Below are positions 54,115 through 64,000 of a DNA stretch of 64,000 bases, piece after piece. The notes beneath the pieces are model-generated. The model saw nothing but the letters and a program-made list of their open reading frames with translations. It had not been told where the DNA came from and ran no database searches. The stretch is from Saccharomyces paradoxus (taxonomy: Eukaryota > Ascomycota > Saccharomycetes > Saccharomycetales > Saccharomycetaceae), in the NCBI RefSeq assembly GCF_002079055.1, contig NC_047498.1, forward strand, positions 585,299-649,298, in the 5' to 3' direction. A program made the translations under genes and the position numbers. How positions within the stretch are numbered: the stretch's first letter is position 1; each line of letters opens with the position of its first letter.

Positions 54115-54759
54115 ATGATAAAATCAACACTAATCTACAGAGAAGATGGGCTGCCTCTTTGTACATCTGTGGACAACGAAAATGATCCCTCCTTATTCGA
54201 ACAAAAACAAAAAGTGAAAATCGTCGTTTCCAGAATGACACCACAATCTGCCACAGAGGCCACTTTGGAAAGTGGCTCTTTTGAAATCCACTACTTGAAG
54301 AAATCCATGGTATACTATTTCGTCATTTGCGAATCTGGATACCCAAGAAACTTAGCATTCTCATACCTTAACGATATAGCGCAAGAATTCGAACACTCAT
54401 TTGCCAATGAGTACCCCAAGCCCACCGTGAGACCATACCAGTTTGTAAACTTTGATAACTTTCTGCAAATGACCAAAAAATCATACAGCGACAAGAAAGT
54501 TCAGGACAATTTGGACCAACTAAACCAAGAGCTGGTAGGTGTCAAGCAAATCATGTCCAAGAACATCGAAGACCTGCTTTACAGAGGTGATTCTCTCGAT
54601 AAAATGAGCGACATGAGTTCCTCTTTGAAAGAAACATCCAAAAGGTACAGAAAGTCTGCGCGGAAGATCAACTTTGATCTCCTGATCAGTCAATACGCTC
54701 CTATCGTCATCGTCGCCTTCTTTTTCGTCTTCCTCTTTTGGTGGATTTTCCTCAGATAG
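54115..54759 (+). CDS. SEC22: Sec22, R-SNARE of ER-Golgi transport
   Basis: The ATG at 54115 gives 214 residues, matching S. cerevisiae Sec22 (YLR268W). The open frame extends 14 codons upstream only from a TTG. The longin domain spans about 1-120 and the SNARE motif about 128-188, with the zero-layer arginine R157 in LLYRGDSL. The tail anchor (APIVIVAFFFVFLFWWIFL) ends the protein. Sec22 pairs with Sed5/Bet1/Bos1 and with Ufe1/Use1/Sec20 for fusion at the Golgi and ER. The encoded sequence is nearly identical to S. cerevisiae. Confidence 0.97.
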   Translation: MIKSTLIYREDGLPLCTSVDNENDPSLFEQKQKVKIVVSRMTPQSATEATLESGSFEIHYLKKSMVYYFVICESGYPRNLAFSYLNDIAQEFEHSFANEYPKPTVRPYQFVNFDNFLQMTKKSYSDKKVQDNLDQLNQELVGVKQIMSKNIEDLLYRGDSLDKMSDMSSSLKETSKRYRKSARKINFDLLISQYAPIVIVAFFFVFLFWWIFLR

Positions 54760-56158
<1,399 letters not shown>

Positions 56159-56555
56159 ATATTGTTACAACCTGCTTTTTTTACATCATCCGCCTTTTCC
56201 CTACCCTCATTTTCTTTTGTTCAACGTTGTTTGTTTTACGTACCTTAGTTTACAACAACATAGGGCATGCCTACTTGAGATTCTGTGATCAAAAAAATAA
56301 TAGAATACGTACTATATAACCACCGGTTTAAAGTAAATAAAAAAACTAAGAATGAAACAATCAGAAAGGACTGTTGAATAATGTTGCCCTGTTGTCCTGG
56401 ATCTCCAAGATCTTTTTCCCTTTTTTTTTCTGTTTGATGACGAGTTGAGATGGAAAGTTCTCCACTATTGAGAATAATATAAACAAATCTACTGAAATAA
56501 GGGGACAATAACGGATAAGCTGCACATCTACTAGCACTATCAGCGAGGGTATAAA
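56159..56555. other. DCS1-CMG1 intergenic region
   Basis: 397 bp between tandem genes with a T-rich run near 56420-56431 and no recognisable gene. A minus-strand frame at 56245-56670 overlaps the CMG1 start and looks non-coding. Confidence 0.45.
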
Positions 56556-57383
56556 ATGGAGGGAAATAAAATAAAAAGAAATCGAGAGGATAACACAGAT
56601 TTAGAGGATAAAGTACTTCACAAGAAGTCGAAAAGGGATTCGACAAATGACAAAACCGCGGACAAATCACTACGTTCGATCATGCCCAAGGGTTATAAAA
56701 TGATGGAAAATATGGGCTACAAGGAAGGGGAAACATTAGGTAAGGATAGATGTGCCATAAAAGAACCTATTAAGGTAGAAATTAGCACCAAGAAACAGGG
56801 CATTCGTGCAAAAAAGTCTGACTCATCAATGGTGAAGGATATGCAGATGAGTGAACAAGAATTCATAAAACGAGAAAGTGAAACAAAAAACAATAAACGA
56901 TTAGAAAAAATATGGTATAGGATCCAAAAAGTTGCTTTTGAAATGATGGGTGATTCCGATTTATACAATACGGGCGAAGATCCGAGAGACTTCAACGTAC
57001 TTTGGAGGTCTTACGTTATACAACTAAATAAAGAATTAACAAGAGGCGGCCCGAAGGATGCCAGTAACGATGATATGGAAACGAAAGAGGTCATAGTACC
57101 AACATCAGAGAAAGAGTTAGAGCCTTCGCCTGTCGTCAAAAGTGAAAAAATTGAACATACCTCCTCAGTAATAAATTGCGATGCTTCAATTATTGGCAGT
57201 CGTATCACAGAGGACACGGAACTCACCGAACTGAATGAATTGAGCATTGAAAAAAGAATAACAAAATTGAATATATTCTTGAGATCCGAGAAGTACTACT
57301 GTTTTTTTTGCGGAATCAAATATAAGGATGAAGGTGATCTTTACGAGCATTGCCCAGGTGTGAATGAAGAGGACCACAAATGA
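56556..57383 (+). CDS. CMG1: Cmg1, G-patch protein with C-terminal CFFCG zinc motif
   Basis: The 275-residue protein matches YLR271W. A G-patch spans about 42-90 (MPKGYKMMENMGYKEGETLGK...), the kind used to activate DEAH helicases. A basic N-terminus (KIKRNREDNTDLED) precedes it. The C-terminus (YYCFFCGIKYKDEGDLYEHCPG) has Cys pairs typical of the CCDC75/GPATCH11-related zinc motif. The presence of a G-patch suggests a role with an RNA helicase. Function in yeast is poorly known, so this is inference. The gene converges with YCS4 across about 110 bp. Confidence 0.92.
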   Translation: MEGNKIKRNREDNTDLEDKVLHKKSKRDSTNDKTADKSLRSIMPKGYKMMENMGYKEGETLGKDRCAIKEPIKVEISTKKQGIRAKKSDSSMVKDMQMSEQEFIKRESETKNNKRLEKIWYRIQKVAFEMMGDSDLYNTGEDPRDFNVLWRSYVIQLNKELTRGGPKDASNDDMETKEVIVPTSEKELEPSPVVKSEKIEHTSSVINCDASIIGSRITEDTELTELNELSIEKRITKLNIFLRSEKYYCFFCGIKYKDEGDLYEHCPGVNEEDHK

Positions 57384-57473
57384 ACTCTACTGGGATAATA
57401 ATATCATGTTGCAGGCACAAAAAAATGAACAATTTTACTTTATATAATAACACATAATATAAACCAGGAGAGA

Positions 57474-57480
57474 CGGGTAA
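57474..57480 (-). promoter_or_regulatory. Reb1-type site between convergent CMG1 and YCS4
   Basis: CGGGTAA (TTACCCG on the minus strand) lies 91 bp after the CMG1 stop and 13 bp after the YCS4 stop. Reb1 can act as a roadblock terminator for Pol II; whether it does so here is inference. Confidence 0.4.
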
Positions 57481-57492
57481 AAGTCAGCTCGA

Positions 57493-60400
57493 TTATTCTT
57501 TTGCTGATACAACTTTGAAGCCTTGCTCCAATAATGAAGTGACATCTTCATTTTTGTATGGTATATTATTCAAGACAAATGCAATATCATCCCATTGCTT
57601 TTGGGTCTCGCACTTTCTCAATCTTCCAACTAATTTCTCGTTCAATTGCTTTTGGTGTCGTTCCTTATCGATAAAGGTCAGCAAAAATTTGATAATTTTC
57701 TTGAAACTCTCTTTACCCAATAAATCATCTGACGATAAATTACTAAAGATATCGATAAATCCATTATAAATAGCGTTGTCCTTGGAAGCTAACTCGGTGA
57801 AAAACAATCTGCACATATCACTTATTCCTTGGTCTGGATTGTCTAAGCATTTGGCCATCTCTCCTAGTTGTCCTTTAACCTTAACCTGACCAGCTAAAAT
57901 CAAGAATGTAACAGTCATTAAACATGTTCTTTGTACCATTAAATTTTCATCATGTAAACGACGATACAAGTAATCTGTGTTTTCGTCTACCAAGTTGTTG
58001 AAACATACTGCCATGTCACCTAATCCTAAGACAGCATTTGAACGAATAGTGGGATCGGGTGATTTTTCCATCACTGTGATTAACAGTGGTAGCCTCTTTT
58101 CACAGTATTTTGAGGATAAGCACATTAGTTTTTCTAAACATAAGGTCGCAGTTCTTTGTAGCATTGGATCACTAAACCTACTTGAATTAGAAACAACCTC
58201 TTCTACAATAGGGCAGAACTTCCCCAATATAGATTTTTCTCCAAATAGTAACTCATTCTCTTTTACAAATTGAATAGCGTCCGTAAAATCGTCCTCATTA
58301 GTACCTCCTATCATTTCTAGCTCTTTATCACCTCCGTTATCCTGTGTAGTGTTAGTTACATCAGCATCTTGGTTTTTTCCTTTACCGTTCCGAGTTTCTG
58401 CCTCGATCTTTCTTTTCTTAAATTCTGCCTCACACTTCTCCAGATAGACAAGTGTTTTAATCGCCACTTGTCCGACAATGAACAATAATTGACTGAGAGA
58501 AACAACTCTGGAGGATTGTTCTAACGACAAAATAGAGTCTTCCCCTTCTGGTTTACCAAAAGTCATCATAGTCTTTTCTCTAATCAGATCTGTGGCCAAT
58601 ATGTCAGGTTTAGAGGAGATCGTAAACAGTGCACTAAGCGCTTGTTCACACATAGGGTAGTATTCATTATCCCTAGTATAGTTGATAATCATGGAATACA
58701 ACTTTTTCACTGCAACATCTTCAAGCTCTTGATTTATTGCCTTGGTGATAATAGTGCTTTTCTTTGGGACCATTCTCTCCAATGCTAAGCAAGAATATCG
58801 ACAAAGGGTCAAATCTTTTATACCAACGCTGCCGAGTCCAATGTCTAACAGTGACTCTAATCCTTTTAATGCTATTTCGTTATCGGTTAACGACAACATT
58901 CCTAAAATAATAATAGAACCATGAATCTGTTCTTTGGAAAACCCTTTTTCGGAGTTACTCTTACCTGGTTCATTATTCACATTTGGTTCAATCTGCGTGC
59001 CGGTCTTCAACGCAGAATTGTAGATGGCCCAAAGAATATTAATTACATGTTGATCAATCATTTTCTGGTCATACATCATTCCTAATAATTGTTCTAAAGA
59101 GGCCAAATCTGCAATAGATGCTCCGATACTTAGATTAATCAAGTTTTTGGCGATATGTGCCGTCTTCTCCTGCATATTACAGCTATCTGGTGCCGTTAAA
59201 AATAGTTGCTTATAGCATTCTATTAAGTGTACTGATATACTCGTCCCTTCATCGTTTGTGCCCTTCATCCAAACCAAATGCAACATTTTCTTTATACCAA
59301 ATTCACTCAATTCAATGTCAAACGCGTCTGCTAAAACTAAAAAGTCCATTGATTCTAAAACTTCATTTCTGTTCTTAGAAAACAACAAATTAGATATTAA
59401 TTCGATACTCTTGTGTATGTCTTTGATAAAAGAAATAGCATCTTTGTAGTAAACAATCATTAATTTTATCTTCATGAGAACGCTAGTATTAGTTGTATTT
59501 GTACTCTCTACCTCATTTTCTATTCTAGAAAGTTCCGTGCCATTATTAAAAGAGCCCTCTAATTCCGTCCTACATTGATCCTCGTCCTGTTCTTCCTCTT
59601 CTTCAATCAGGGATCTTTCAATTGTGTCATCAAGAGTTTCTTGTGATTCGACTTTCTTTAAAGTGGAACTTAATTGTGACTCAGATACTTTAAGATATTC
59701 TTCCCATTCACTCAGCCTCAATTGGCTGCCGTGTATAGCTTTAAAGGGATGTTTTAACAGTAATTTCGACAATAGCTTTACCGAGTTTCTACGAACTAAA
59801 GAAGATCGGTCCTGTAAGGACCGTACTGCCAACGCGGTAAATTTAGCTTTGCTCTTGTTAAATTTCGAACTCAAATCGCAGATCTTTGAACATCCTTGTA
59901 TTGCTTTCGTTCTAACGTAGGGATTTGAATCCTGGAATCTTTCTTCTAGTAATTCAATAAGTACGGCTATTTGTTGTTTATAATGTTCCATAGTTTGTGG
60001 ATCTTGAGCCAATTCAGCCACAATATTCCCACACGCTTCGACAACGGAGCATCTCAATGTTATGGAACTGTTGTTAAGTAAGGTGATAACAAGATTCATC
60101 TGTCGAAGCATTATTCCCGGTGATAGTTCCGATAATTTTATTAAAAAATTTGATATTGCCTTTGGACCCGTAGTATCCTTTGCATTAAACACCCTTGTGC
60201 TAATTTCTTTCAAGATATCTTCTGTTAGTTGAGGGTAGTTGTAATCATCATTTAACAGTTTTAGTAGTTCTGCATTGAAAACCGACAAATGAAGAAAATA
60301 AGTTAAATTTGTCATCAATGAACTTTGTATACTTGAACTTTGACCATGATTTTTAACACACATAGCCAAAATCCTTTGAATAAACATCTTTATGGACGAT

Positions 60401-61035
60401 ACTTTTGCCAGAGGCTCAATTTCTAATAACACAAATAATGGTCTTGTAAACAAACCAATAAACAGATCTTTTTCGGGGGTTGTCTGAAATATTTTAGATA
60501 AATTAATCTCCAGTACCTTTATTATAGATTCAAGCAGATTTTCCATTTGATTACAATCTCTTTTAAATAGCTCAACGTTTGCACTATCGTTCTTACCATT
60601 TTTGACAGAACGATTTAAGTTAGTAGACTGCGATGAGACTTTATGTAATTCATCTTGTAAAAATGTCAATAGCACCTGAATAAGGTAGCCGTACTCTTCC
60701 AAATACCTTTTCCATTGCGGTATCAGTTCACTGATTTCAGTAAAGTTAACATTTGATGACAAATTAGCCTTAATATCTTTTGACAGATTCGATAGAGACG
60801 AACTTATTAAATAGCTTAATTGAGTTTGCAATTTCGGTTTTAAGTGTGGGAAGTCATGGCAAAGATCTATCAACGCTTCTAACGACTCTGGACTGGAATC
60901 TATTTGCTCAGGCGAAACGGCCAATTGATCTATGATGATATTCAATTCTCTGGATGGATCCTCCAAGTGAGGATATGATTCTCGATCTGTTGTCTGGAAC
61001 TTGGTCAGATACTCGGACAGATTGAAGCCGGTCAT
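57493..61035 (-). CDS. YCS4: Ycs4, condensin regulatory subunit (Cnd1/CAP-D2)
   Basis: The 1180-residue protein (S. cerevisiae Ycs4 1176) is made of HEAT-type helical repeats, with the condensin domain visible in the C-terminal third (SPDPTIRSNAVLGLGDMAV). Acidic loops (EEEEEQDEDQ, about 480-490) and a Lys/Arg-rich stretch (KKRKIEAETRNGKGK) lie in the middle. It forms the condensin ring complex with Smc2, Smc4, Brn1 and Ycg1 and compacts mitotic chromosomes and rDNA (family knowledge). The start ATG follows an A/T-rich leader shared with the region containing tRNA-Val. Confidence 0.96.
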   Translation of the reverse strand: MTGFNLSEYLTKFQTTDRESYPHLEDPSRELNIIIDQLAVSPEQIDSSPESLEALIDLCHDFPHLKPKLQTQLSYLISSSLSNLSKDIKANLSSNVNFTEISELIPQWKRYLEEYGYLIQVLLTFLQDELHKVSSQSTNLNRSVKNGKNDSANVELFKRDCNQMENLLESIIKVLEINLSKIFQTTPEKDLFIGLFTRPLFVLLEIEPLAKVSSIKMFIQRILAMCVKNHGQSSSIQSSLMTNLTYFLHLSVFNAELLKLLNDDYNYPQLTEDILKEISTRVFNAKDTTGPKAISNFLIKLSELSPGIMLRQMNLVITLLNNSSITLRCSVVEACGNIVAELAQDPQTMEHYKQQIAVLIELLEERFQDSNPYVRTKAIQGCSKICDLSSKFNKSKAKFTALAVRSLQDRSSLVRRNSVKLLSKLLLKHPFKAIHGSQLRLSEWEEYLKVSESQLSSTLKKVESQETLDDTIERSLIEEEEEQDEDQCRTELEGSFNNGTELSRIENEVESTNTTNTSVLMKIKLMIVYYKDAISFIKDIHKSIELISNLLFSKNRNEVLESMDFLVLADAFDIELSEFGIKKMLHLVWMKGTNDEGTSISVHLIECYKQLFLTAPDSCNMQEKTAHIAKNLINLSIGASIADLASLEQLLGMMYDQKMIDQHVINILWAIYNSALKTGTQIEPNVNNEPGKSNSEKGFSKEQIHGSIIILGMLSLTDNEIALKGLESLLDIGLGSVGIKDLTLCRYSCLALERMVPKKSTIITKAINQELEDVAVKKLYSMIINYTRDNEYYPMCEQALSALFTISSKPDILATDLIREKTMMTFGKPEGEDSILSLEQSSRVVSLSQLLFIVGQVAIKTLVYLEKCEAEFKKRKIEAETRNGKGKNQDADVTNTTQDNGGDKELEMIGGTNEDDFTDAIQFVKENELLFGEKSILGKFCPIVEEVVSNSSRFSDPMLQRTATLCLEKLMCLSSKYCEKRLPLLITVMEKSPDPTIRSNAVLGLGDMAVCFNNLVDENTDYLYRRLHDENLMVQRTCLMTVTFLILAGQVKVKGQLGEMAKCLDNPDQGISDMCRLFFTELASKDNAIYNGFIDIFSNLSSDDLLGKESFKKIIKFLLTFIDKERHQKQLNEKLVGRLRKCETQKQWDDIAFVLNNIPYKNEDVTSLLEQGFKVVSAKE

Positions 61036-61663
61036 TTTATAAAAGTGACACAGTTAGTTAGTATCCAGCAAAACAGAAATGATTGTGCTGCCTCTACTCC
61101 CTATACCTTTATTTTTTGTCAGTGACAGGTTTTTCTTTGTTTACTAAATGATCGCAAGATTTTCGCGATGCATTTAATTTTTTAGATTATAGGTACTAAA
61201 ATTTATCCATAATGCGATCGACAAAAGCCCTTCGAGTTTGTTTACCACCAGCATAGACAAAAATATGCATGTAAAATCCCGAAGATATTTATGGTTCGAA
61301 AAAGAAAAATTTCAAAATTGTATGTTTTAATTTCTTGTGTAAATTACTTTCCAAGTATCGTATAATGTTTGATAACATTTTAGAGTCAAAAACATATATG
61401 CATACATTATTTACATAAACAGTAGATCCGTTTGAGTAATAAAGTATGTAACAGCTATGAGGCTAGAACCATGATTTATTTCCTGATACCTGGCCTTTTT
61501 CAAAAAAGGCTGGTAATAAGAAAATGAACACGTCGCCTAATGTTAATTTCCCAAACCAATAAGAAGGTAAAAAAGAGGCTCCTGTTATTGAATAGTAGAT
61601 GCTTTAAATTCATCTTACAATATTCCAACTTTACTCTGACAAGTATAAAGTATAAAAAGTAAT
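61036..61663. promoter_or_regulatory. YCS4 promoter and flank up to tRNA-Val
   Basis: 628 bp of AT-rich sequence upstream of YCS4. It contains the YCS4 promoter and the 3' flank of the minus-strand tRNA-Val, with a T5 terminator at 61654-61658 on that strand. I see no coding frame of substance. Confidence 0.5.
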
Positions 61664-61737
61664 TGATTTCGCCCAGGATCGAACTGGGGACGTTCTGCGT
61701 GTTAAGCAGATGCCATAACCGACTAGACCACGAAACC
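61664..61737 (-). tRNA. tV(AAC): tRNA-Val(AAC)
   Basis: On the minus strand the 74-nt gene begins GGTTTCGTGGTCTAGTCGGTT and its acceptor end is GAAATCA. The anticodon loop CTTAACAC gives AAC, modified to IAC. The T-arm has AGTTCGATCCT (B box). No intron. Upstream (towards higher coordinates) is a cluster of Ty1-type LTRs, the usual habitat of Ty1 insertions. Confidence 0.97.
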
Positions 61738-61848
61738 AACTAATTACACCTGATGAAACCTATCGGATTTACTTAACAAAATATAAAAGGAATTTCAGAT
61801 CCAAACTTAAACAGGTTCCTCTATTTTTACGTATCTTATTGTGGATAA

Positions 61849-61943
61849 TGTTGGAATGAAATTCTAATATCATCTATTTAATATTATATTATAACATGCG
61901 GTGCAAGAGGATGGCATAAAAATTGAGAAACAGTCATCCAATC
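61849..61943 (+). mobile_element. Partial Ty1-type LTR
   Basis: The first 95 bp of a Ty1/Ty2-type LTR (TGTTGGAATGAAATTC...) ends where the next LTR begins. It differs from the same part of the neighbour by only a few bases, so the two are close relatives. It is an incomplete fossil. Confidence 0.88.
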
Positions 61944-62261
61944 TGTTGGAATGAAATTCTAATATCATCTATTTAATAGTATATTATAATATGCGGTGCA
62001 AGAGGATGACATAAAGATTGAGAAACAGTCATCCAATCTAATGGAAGCTGAAATGCAAGGATTGATAATGTAATAGGATAATGAATGACAACATATAAAA
62101 AGAAAGAAGATAAAATAATAACACTATGTAGAACTATCGATTCCCTTTTGTGGATTCCTAGATCCTCGAGGAGAACTTCTAGTATATTCTATATACCTAA
62201 TATTATAGCCTTTAGTAACAATGGAATCCCAACAATTATCTAATTATTCACCTAATTCTCA
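61944..62261 (+). mobile_element. Ty1-type LTR, full length
   Basis: About 318 bp running from TGTTGGAATG to TTCTCA, with the U5-side stretch TGGAATCCCAACA that in Ty1 encodes the start of Gag. It is the best-preserved Ty1-type LTR here. It abuts a truncated LTR on the left and unrelated AT-rich sequence on the right, without a visible target duplication. Confidence 0.92.
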
Positions 62262-62449
62262 GATAATTAGAGGTAAAAAGAGGTAGTATCAATGAAGGTT
62301 AAATATGGATCTTCTCGTACTTATATAAGAGAGGTATAGAACACATGAAGATTGGTTCATTATTAGTTATGACCAATATAATAGTAATTCCGGTAGTTAT
62401 CATACATTTAATGTGACGACTCATATTACTCATGTATATAAGACTACCA

Positions 62450-62510
62450 TGTTGTAGCAATATGAATCAACTATCATCTATTGACTGGTGGTATTCATAT
62501 TACTGATTAC
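62450..62510 (+). mobile_element. Short fragment resembling the start of a Ty1-type LTR
   Basis: Sixty-one bases starting TGTTGTAGCAAT and including ATCAACTATCATCTATT resemble the 5' end of a more diverged delta-type LTR. It is cut off by the next LTR at 62511. It appears older than its neighbours. Confidence 0.6.
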
Positions 62511-62825
62511 TGTTGGAATGAAATTCTAATATCATATATTTAGTTGTATATTATCATATGCGGTGTAAGAAAATGACATAAAGATTGAGTGACTGTCATC
62601 GAATTTAATGAAAGCTGAAAATGCAAGAATTGATAACGTAATAGGATAATGAATGACAACATATAAAACGAAAGGAAAAAAAATACTTTTATTTCATAGA
62701 AATATCGATTCCCTTTTGCGGATTCCTATATCCTCGAGGAATAAGTTATAGAAGATCTATAACTTATCGATAGCAGATAGATTTTGAGAAATAAAATGTT
62801 ATGGCCTTTTCCATCAATAAAACAC
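62511..62825 (+). mobile_element. Degenerate Ty1-type LTR
   Basis: It starts TGTTGGAATGAAATTC and matches the Ty1-type LTR well to about 62740; similarity is weak from there to about 62825. It is more diverged than the copy at 61944 and its far end carries a perfect palindrome (62741-62767). An old fossil. Confidence 0.75.
62741..62767. repeat. Perfect hairpin, 12-bp stem with 3-nt loop
   Basis: ATAAGTTATAGA (62741-62752), loop AGA, then TCTATAACTTAT (62756-62767) are exact inverted copies. It sits where the LTR starting at 62511 stops matching its relatives well. Confidence 0.9.
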
Positions 62826-63054
62826 GATTAATTGCGTAGCGGCGAAAATTCCTCACCGAATTTGAGGTGCTTCTAAAGAAGTGAAGTCATCTCGAAAGGT
62901 GAAAAGGAAAGTCAGAAATAAAATGCAAAAGCGATATTATCTTATGTGAGCAAATGTCTAAATATCTAATCTATGAAAGGCAAAAGAATATGATTAACTA
63001 TTTTAATTTTTTTTTTAAATTATGTTCTCTTCACTTCAAAGAATTTCGTAATTG
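62826..63054. other. PIG1 3' flank
   Basis: About 230 bp of AT-rich sequence between the LTR cluster and the PIG1 stop, including an AT tract near 63000-63020. No gene seen. Confidence 0.45.
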
Positions 63055-64000
63055 TTATAATATGGGCGATAGTGAGGGTGAGGGTGATTTGGAAAAATAA
63101 TCACGAAGAATATGGATTTCATTAGAGCTAAGAGAGATTTTGTCTTCATATTCCCTTGAGCTATCAATCATATTGTCACATGAAAAAAATGGTGGCGGAG
63201 TCGAATTATTCAAGGGAGAAAATTCCTGAGATGAGCATTCCCTGTCACTATTGATATCTTCTTGACGTACTAAATCCCCTTCCGCCTTTATAGTCGCTAT
63301 AGATAGTCGAGAGCAAGAGCCTGATTCTACAGGTGCTTCATCTTTTTCTTTCATCAATGTGTCAGTAGAATTATTCCAAGTGGAGTAGATGAAGAAAGTA
63401 TTATACTCATCATCGTATAACTGCGTTCTATTTACTGCGGCCCTTGTTTTAGCGCTCTTCCCCTCCTCGCTCAAATTGTCTTCAAACTCTTGTGTTTTTA
63501 AGCGTAAGGTCCTATCGTCGGTATTTAATGTGAATGTGTTATCTGCTATAGGATTCCTGCTAAAAGGTTCTGGTTTGGGATAATTTTTGAATTGTAAAAT
63601 ATCTGAGTCAGCCAGTGCTTTCCCAAGTCCGTGGTTGCTAAACTCCCAATAGTTAAAATCATGCAACGATAAGTCATATGAGCTATCTGATATGTCCTCA
63701 TCAGTTTGTGAGCCCGGAGGCTCGAAGAAATAGTTGAAAGGCTCCATTTTACAGTCATTTGTTTCCGCTTGAGGAGTTTGGGGTGTATATTCTCTTTTAC
63801 AGACCGCTTTTGTTTCAAACGATTGATAAAACTTGTGCTTTAGCGGTGAGTCGTTGAAGTAATCTGTATCTTTGATAAATTTTCTCGTAGGCTTTTTGAG
63901 ACTTTCTTTATTTTTTGAGATAGTAACATCTGCATTGCTATCTCCTATTTTAGAAGGATTAAGATTGGAATTATATTTTGGTAATCTTGAAACCCCACGG
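63055..64000 (-). CDS. PIG1: Pig1, glycogen-targeting subunit of Glc7 phosphatase, partial
   Basis: The frame is open from TAA at 63055-63057 to the right edge of the window, about 314 residues. This is the C-terminal half of a protein of about 648 residues in S. cerevisiae (YLR273C). The visible part is Ser/Asp/Glu/Asn-rich and probably disordered (SPLKHKFYQSFE, TPQTPQAETND, LSPIL at the end). The CBM21 glycogen-binding and PP1-docking region lies in the N-terminal half, outside the window. It brings the phosphatase to glycogen synthase, whose gene GSY2 is also here. Internal ATGs (for example 63747) are not the start. Confidence 0.88.
   Translation of the reverse strand, partial: RGVSRLPKYNSNLNPSKIGDSNADVTISKNKESLKKPTRKFIKDTDYFNDSPLKHKFYQSFETKAVCKREYTPQTPQAETNDCKMEPFNYFFEPPGSQTDEDISDSSYDLSLHDFNYWEFSNHGLGKALADSDILQFKNYPKPEPFSRNPIADNTFTLNTDDRTLRLKTQEFEDNLSEEGKSAKTRAAVNRTQLYDDEYNTFFIYSTWNNSTDTLMKEKDEAPVESGSCSRLSIATIKAEGDLVRQEDINSDRECSSQEFSPLNNSTPPPFFSCDNMIDSSREYEDKISLSSNEIHILRDYFSKSPSPSLSPIL

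Overview
The window is a gene-dense stretch of a budding-yeast nuclear chromosome. Short intergenic gaps, the near-absence of introns in coding genes, Ty1- and Ty3-type LTRs beside tRNA genes, and very close matches to well-known Saccharomyces proteins (Yef3, Hap1, Hsp60, Gsy2, Ypt6, Red1) place it in Saccharomyces sensu stricto. Gene order matches, as I remember it, the right arm of S. cerevisiae chromosome XII from YLR241W to YLR273C without a break or inversion. Residue differences from remembered S. cerevisiae proteins (roughly 5-10% in Arv1 and Cdd1, many more in Nej1) suggest a sister species such as S. mikatae, S. jurei, S. kudriavzevii or S. paradoxus. The species call is inference from memory, not from an alignment.

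Layout. 1-7.6 kb: CSC1 (5' end outside the window), ARV1, GPN3, MAP1, CDD1, ERF2. 7.8-8.5 kb: a Ty3 LTR interrupted by a Ty1-type LTR, just upstream of an intron-containing tRNA-Leu(CAA). 8.7-24.9 kb: IRC20, RCK2, YEF3, SSP120, SYM1, MCP2, NDL1. 26.4-30.8 kb: a full-length HAP1 without the 3' Ty1 insertion known from strain S288c. 30.9-32.6 kb: tRNA-Ala(AGC), a solo Ty3 LTR with a perfect 5-bp target duplication, and a 1.2-kb gap with short unexplained open frames. 32.6-46.6 kb: YLR257W ortholog, GSY2, HSP60, LCB5, YPT6, TMA7, RED1. 46.9-61.0 kb: RPS28B with a long 3' region, NEJ1, PDR8, BOP2, SEC22, DCS1, CMG1, YCS4. 61.7-62.8 kb: tRNA-Val(AAC) with a pile-up of Ty1-type LTR pieces. 63.1 kb to the end: the 3' part of PIG1.

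The genes are housekeeping and do not form one system. They cover translation (YEF3, RPS28B, MAP1, TMA7, three tRNAs), lipid and membrane traffic (ARV1, ERF2, LCB5, YPT6, SEC22, SSP120), carbohydrate reserve (GSY2, PIG1), mitochondria (HSP60, SYM1, MCP2), chromosome biology (RED1, NEJ1, YCS4, IRC20), stress and RNA turnover (RCK2, DCS1) and transcription factors (HAP1, PDR8). Several promoters carry recognisable sites: a Rap1 site at YEF3, an Abf1 site at RPS28B, a heat-shock element at HSP60, STREs at GSY2 and SYM1, URS1 at RED1 and an a1-alpha2 operator at NEJ1. I saw no CRISPR array, toxin gene or horizontally acquired cassette. The least explained places are the 31.4-32.6 kb gap, the RPS28B-NEJ1 gap and an F-box-like N-terminus in Bop2.
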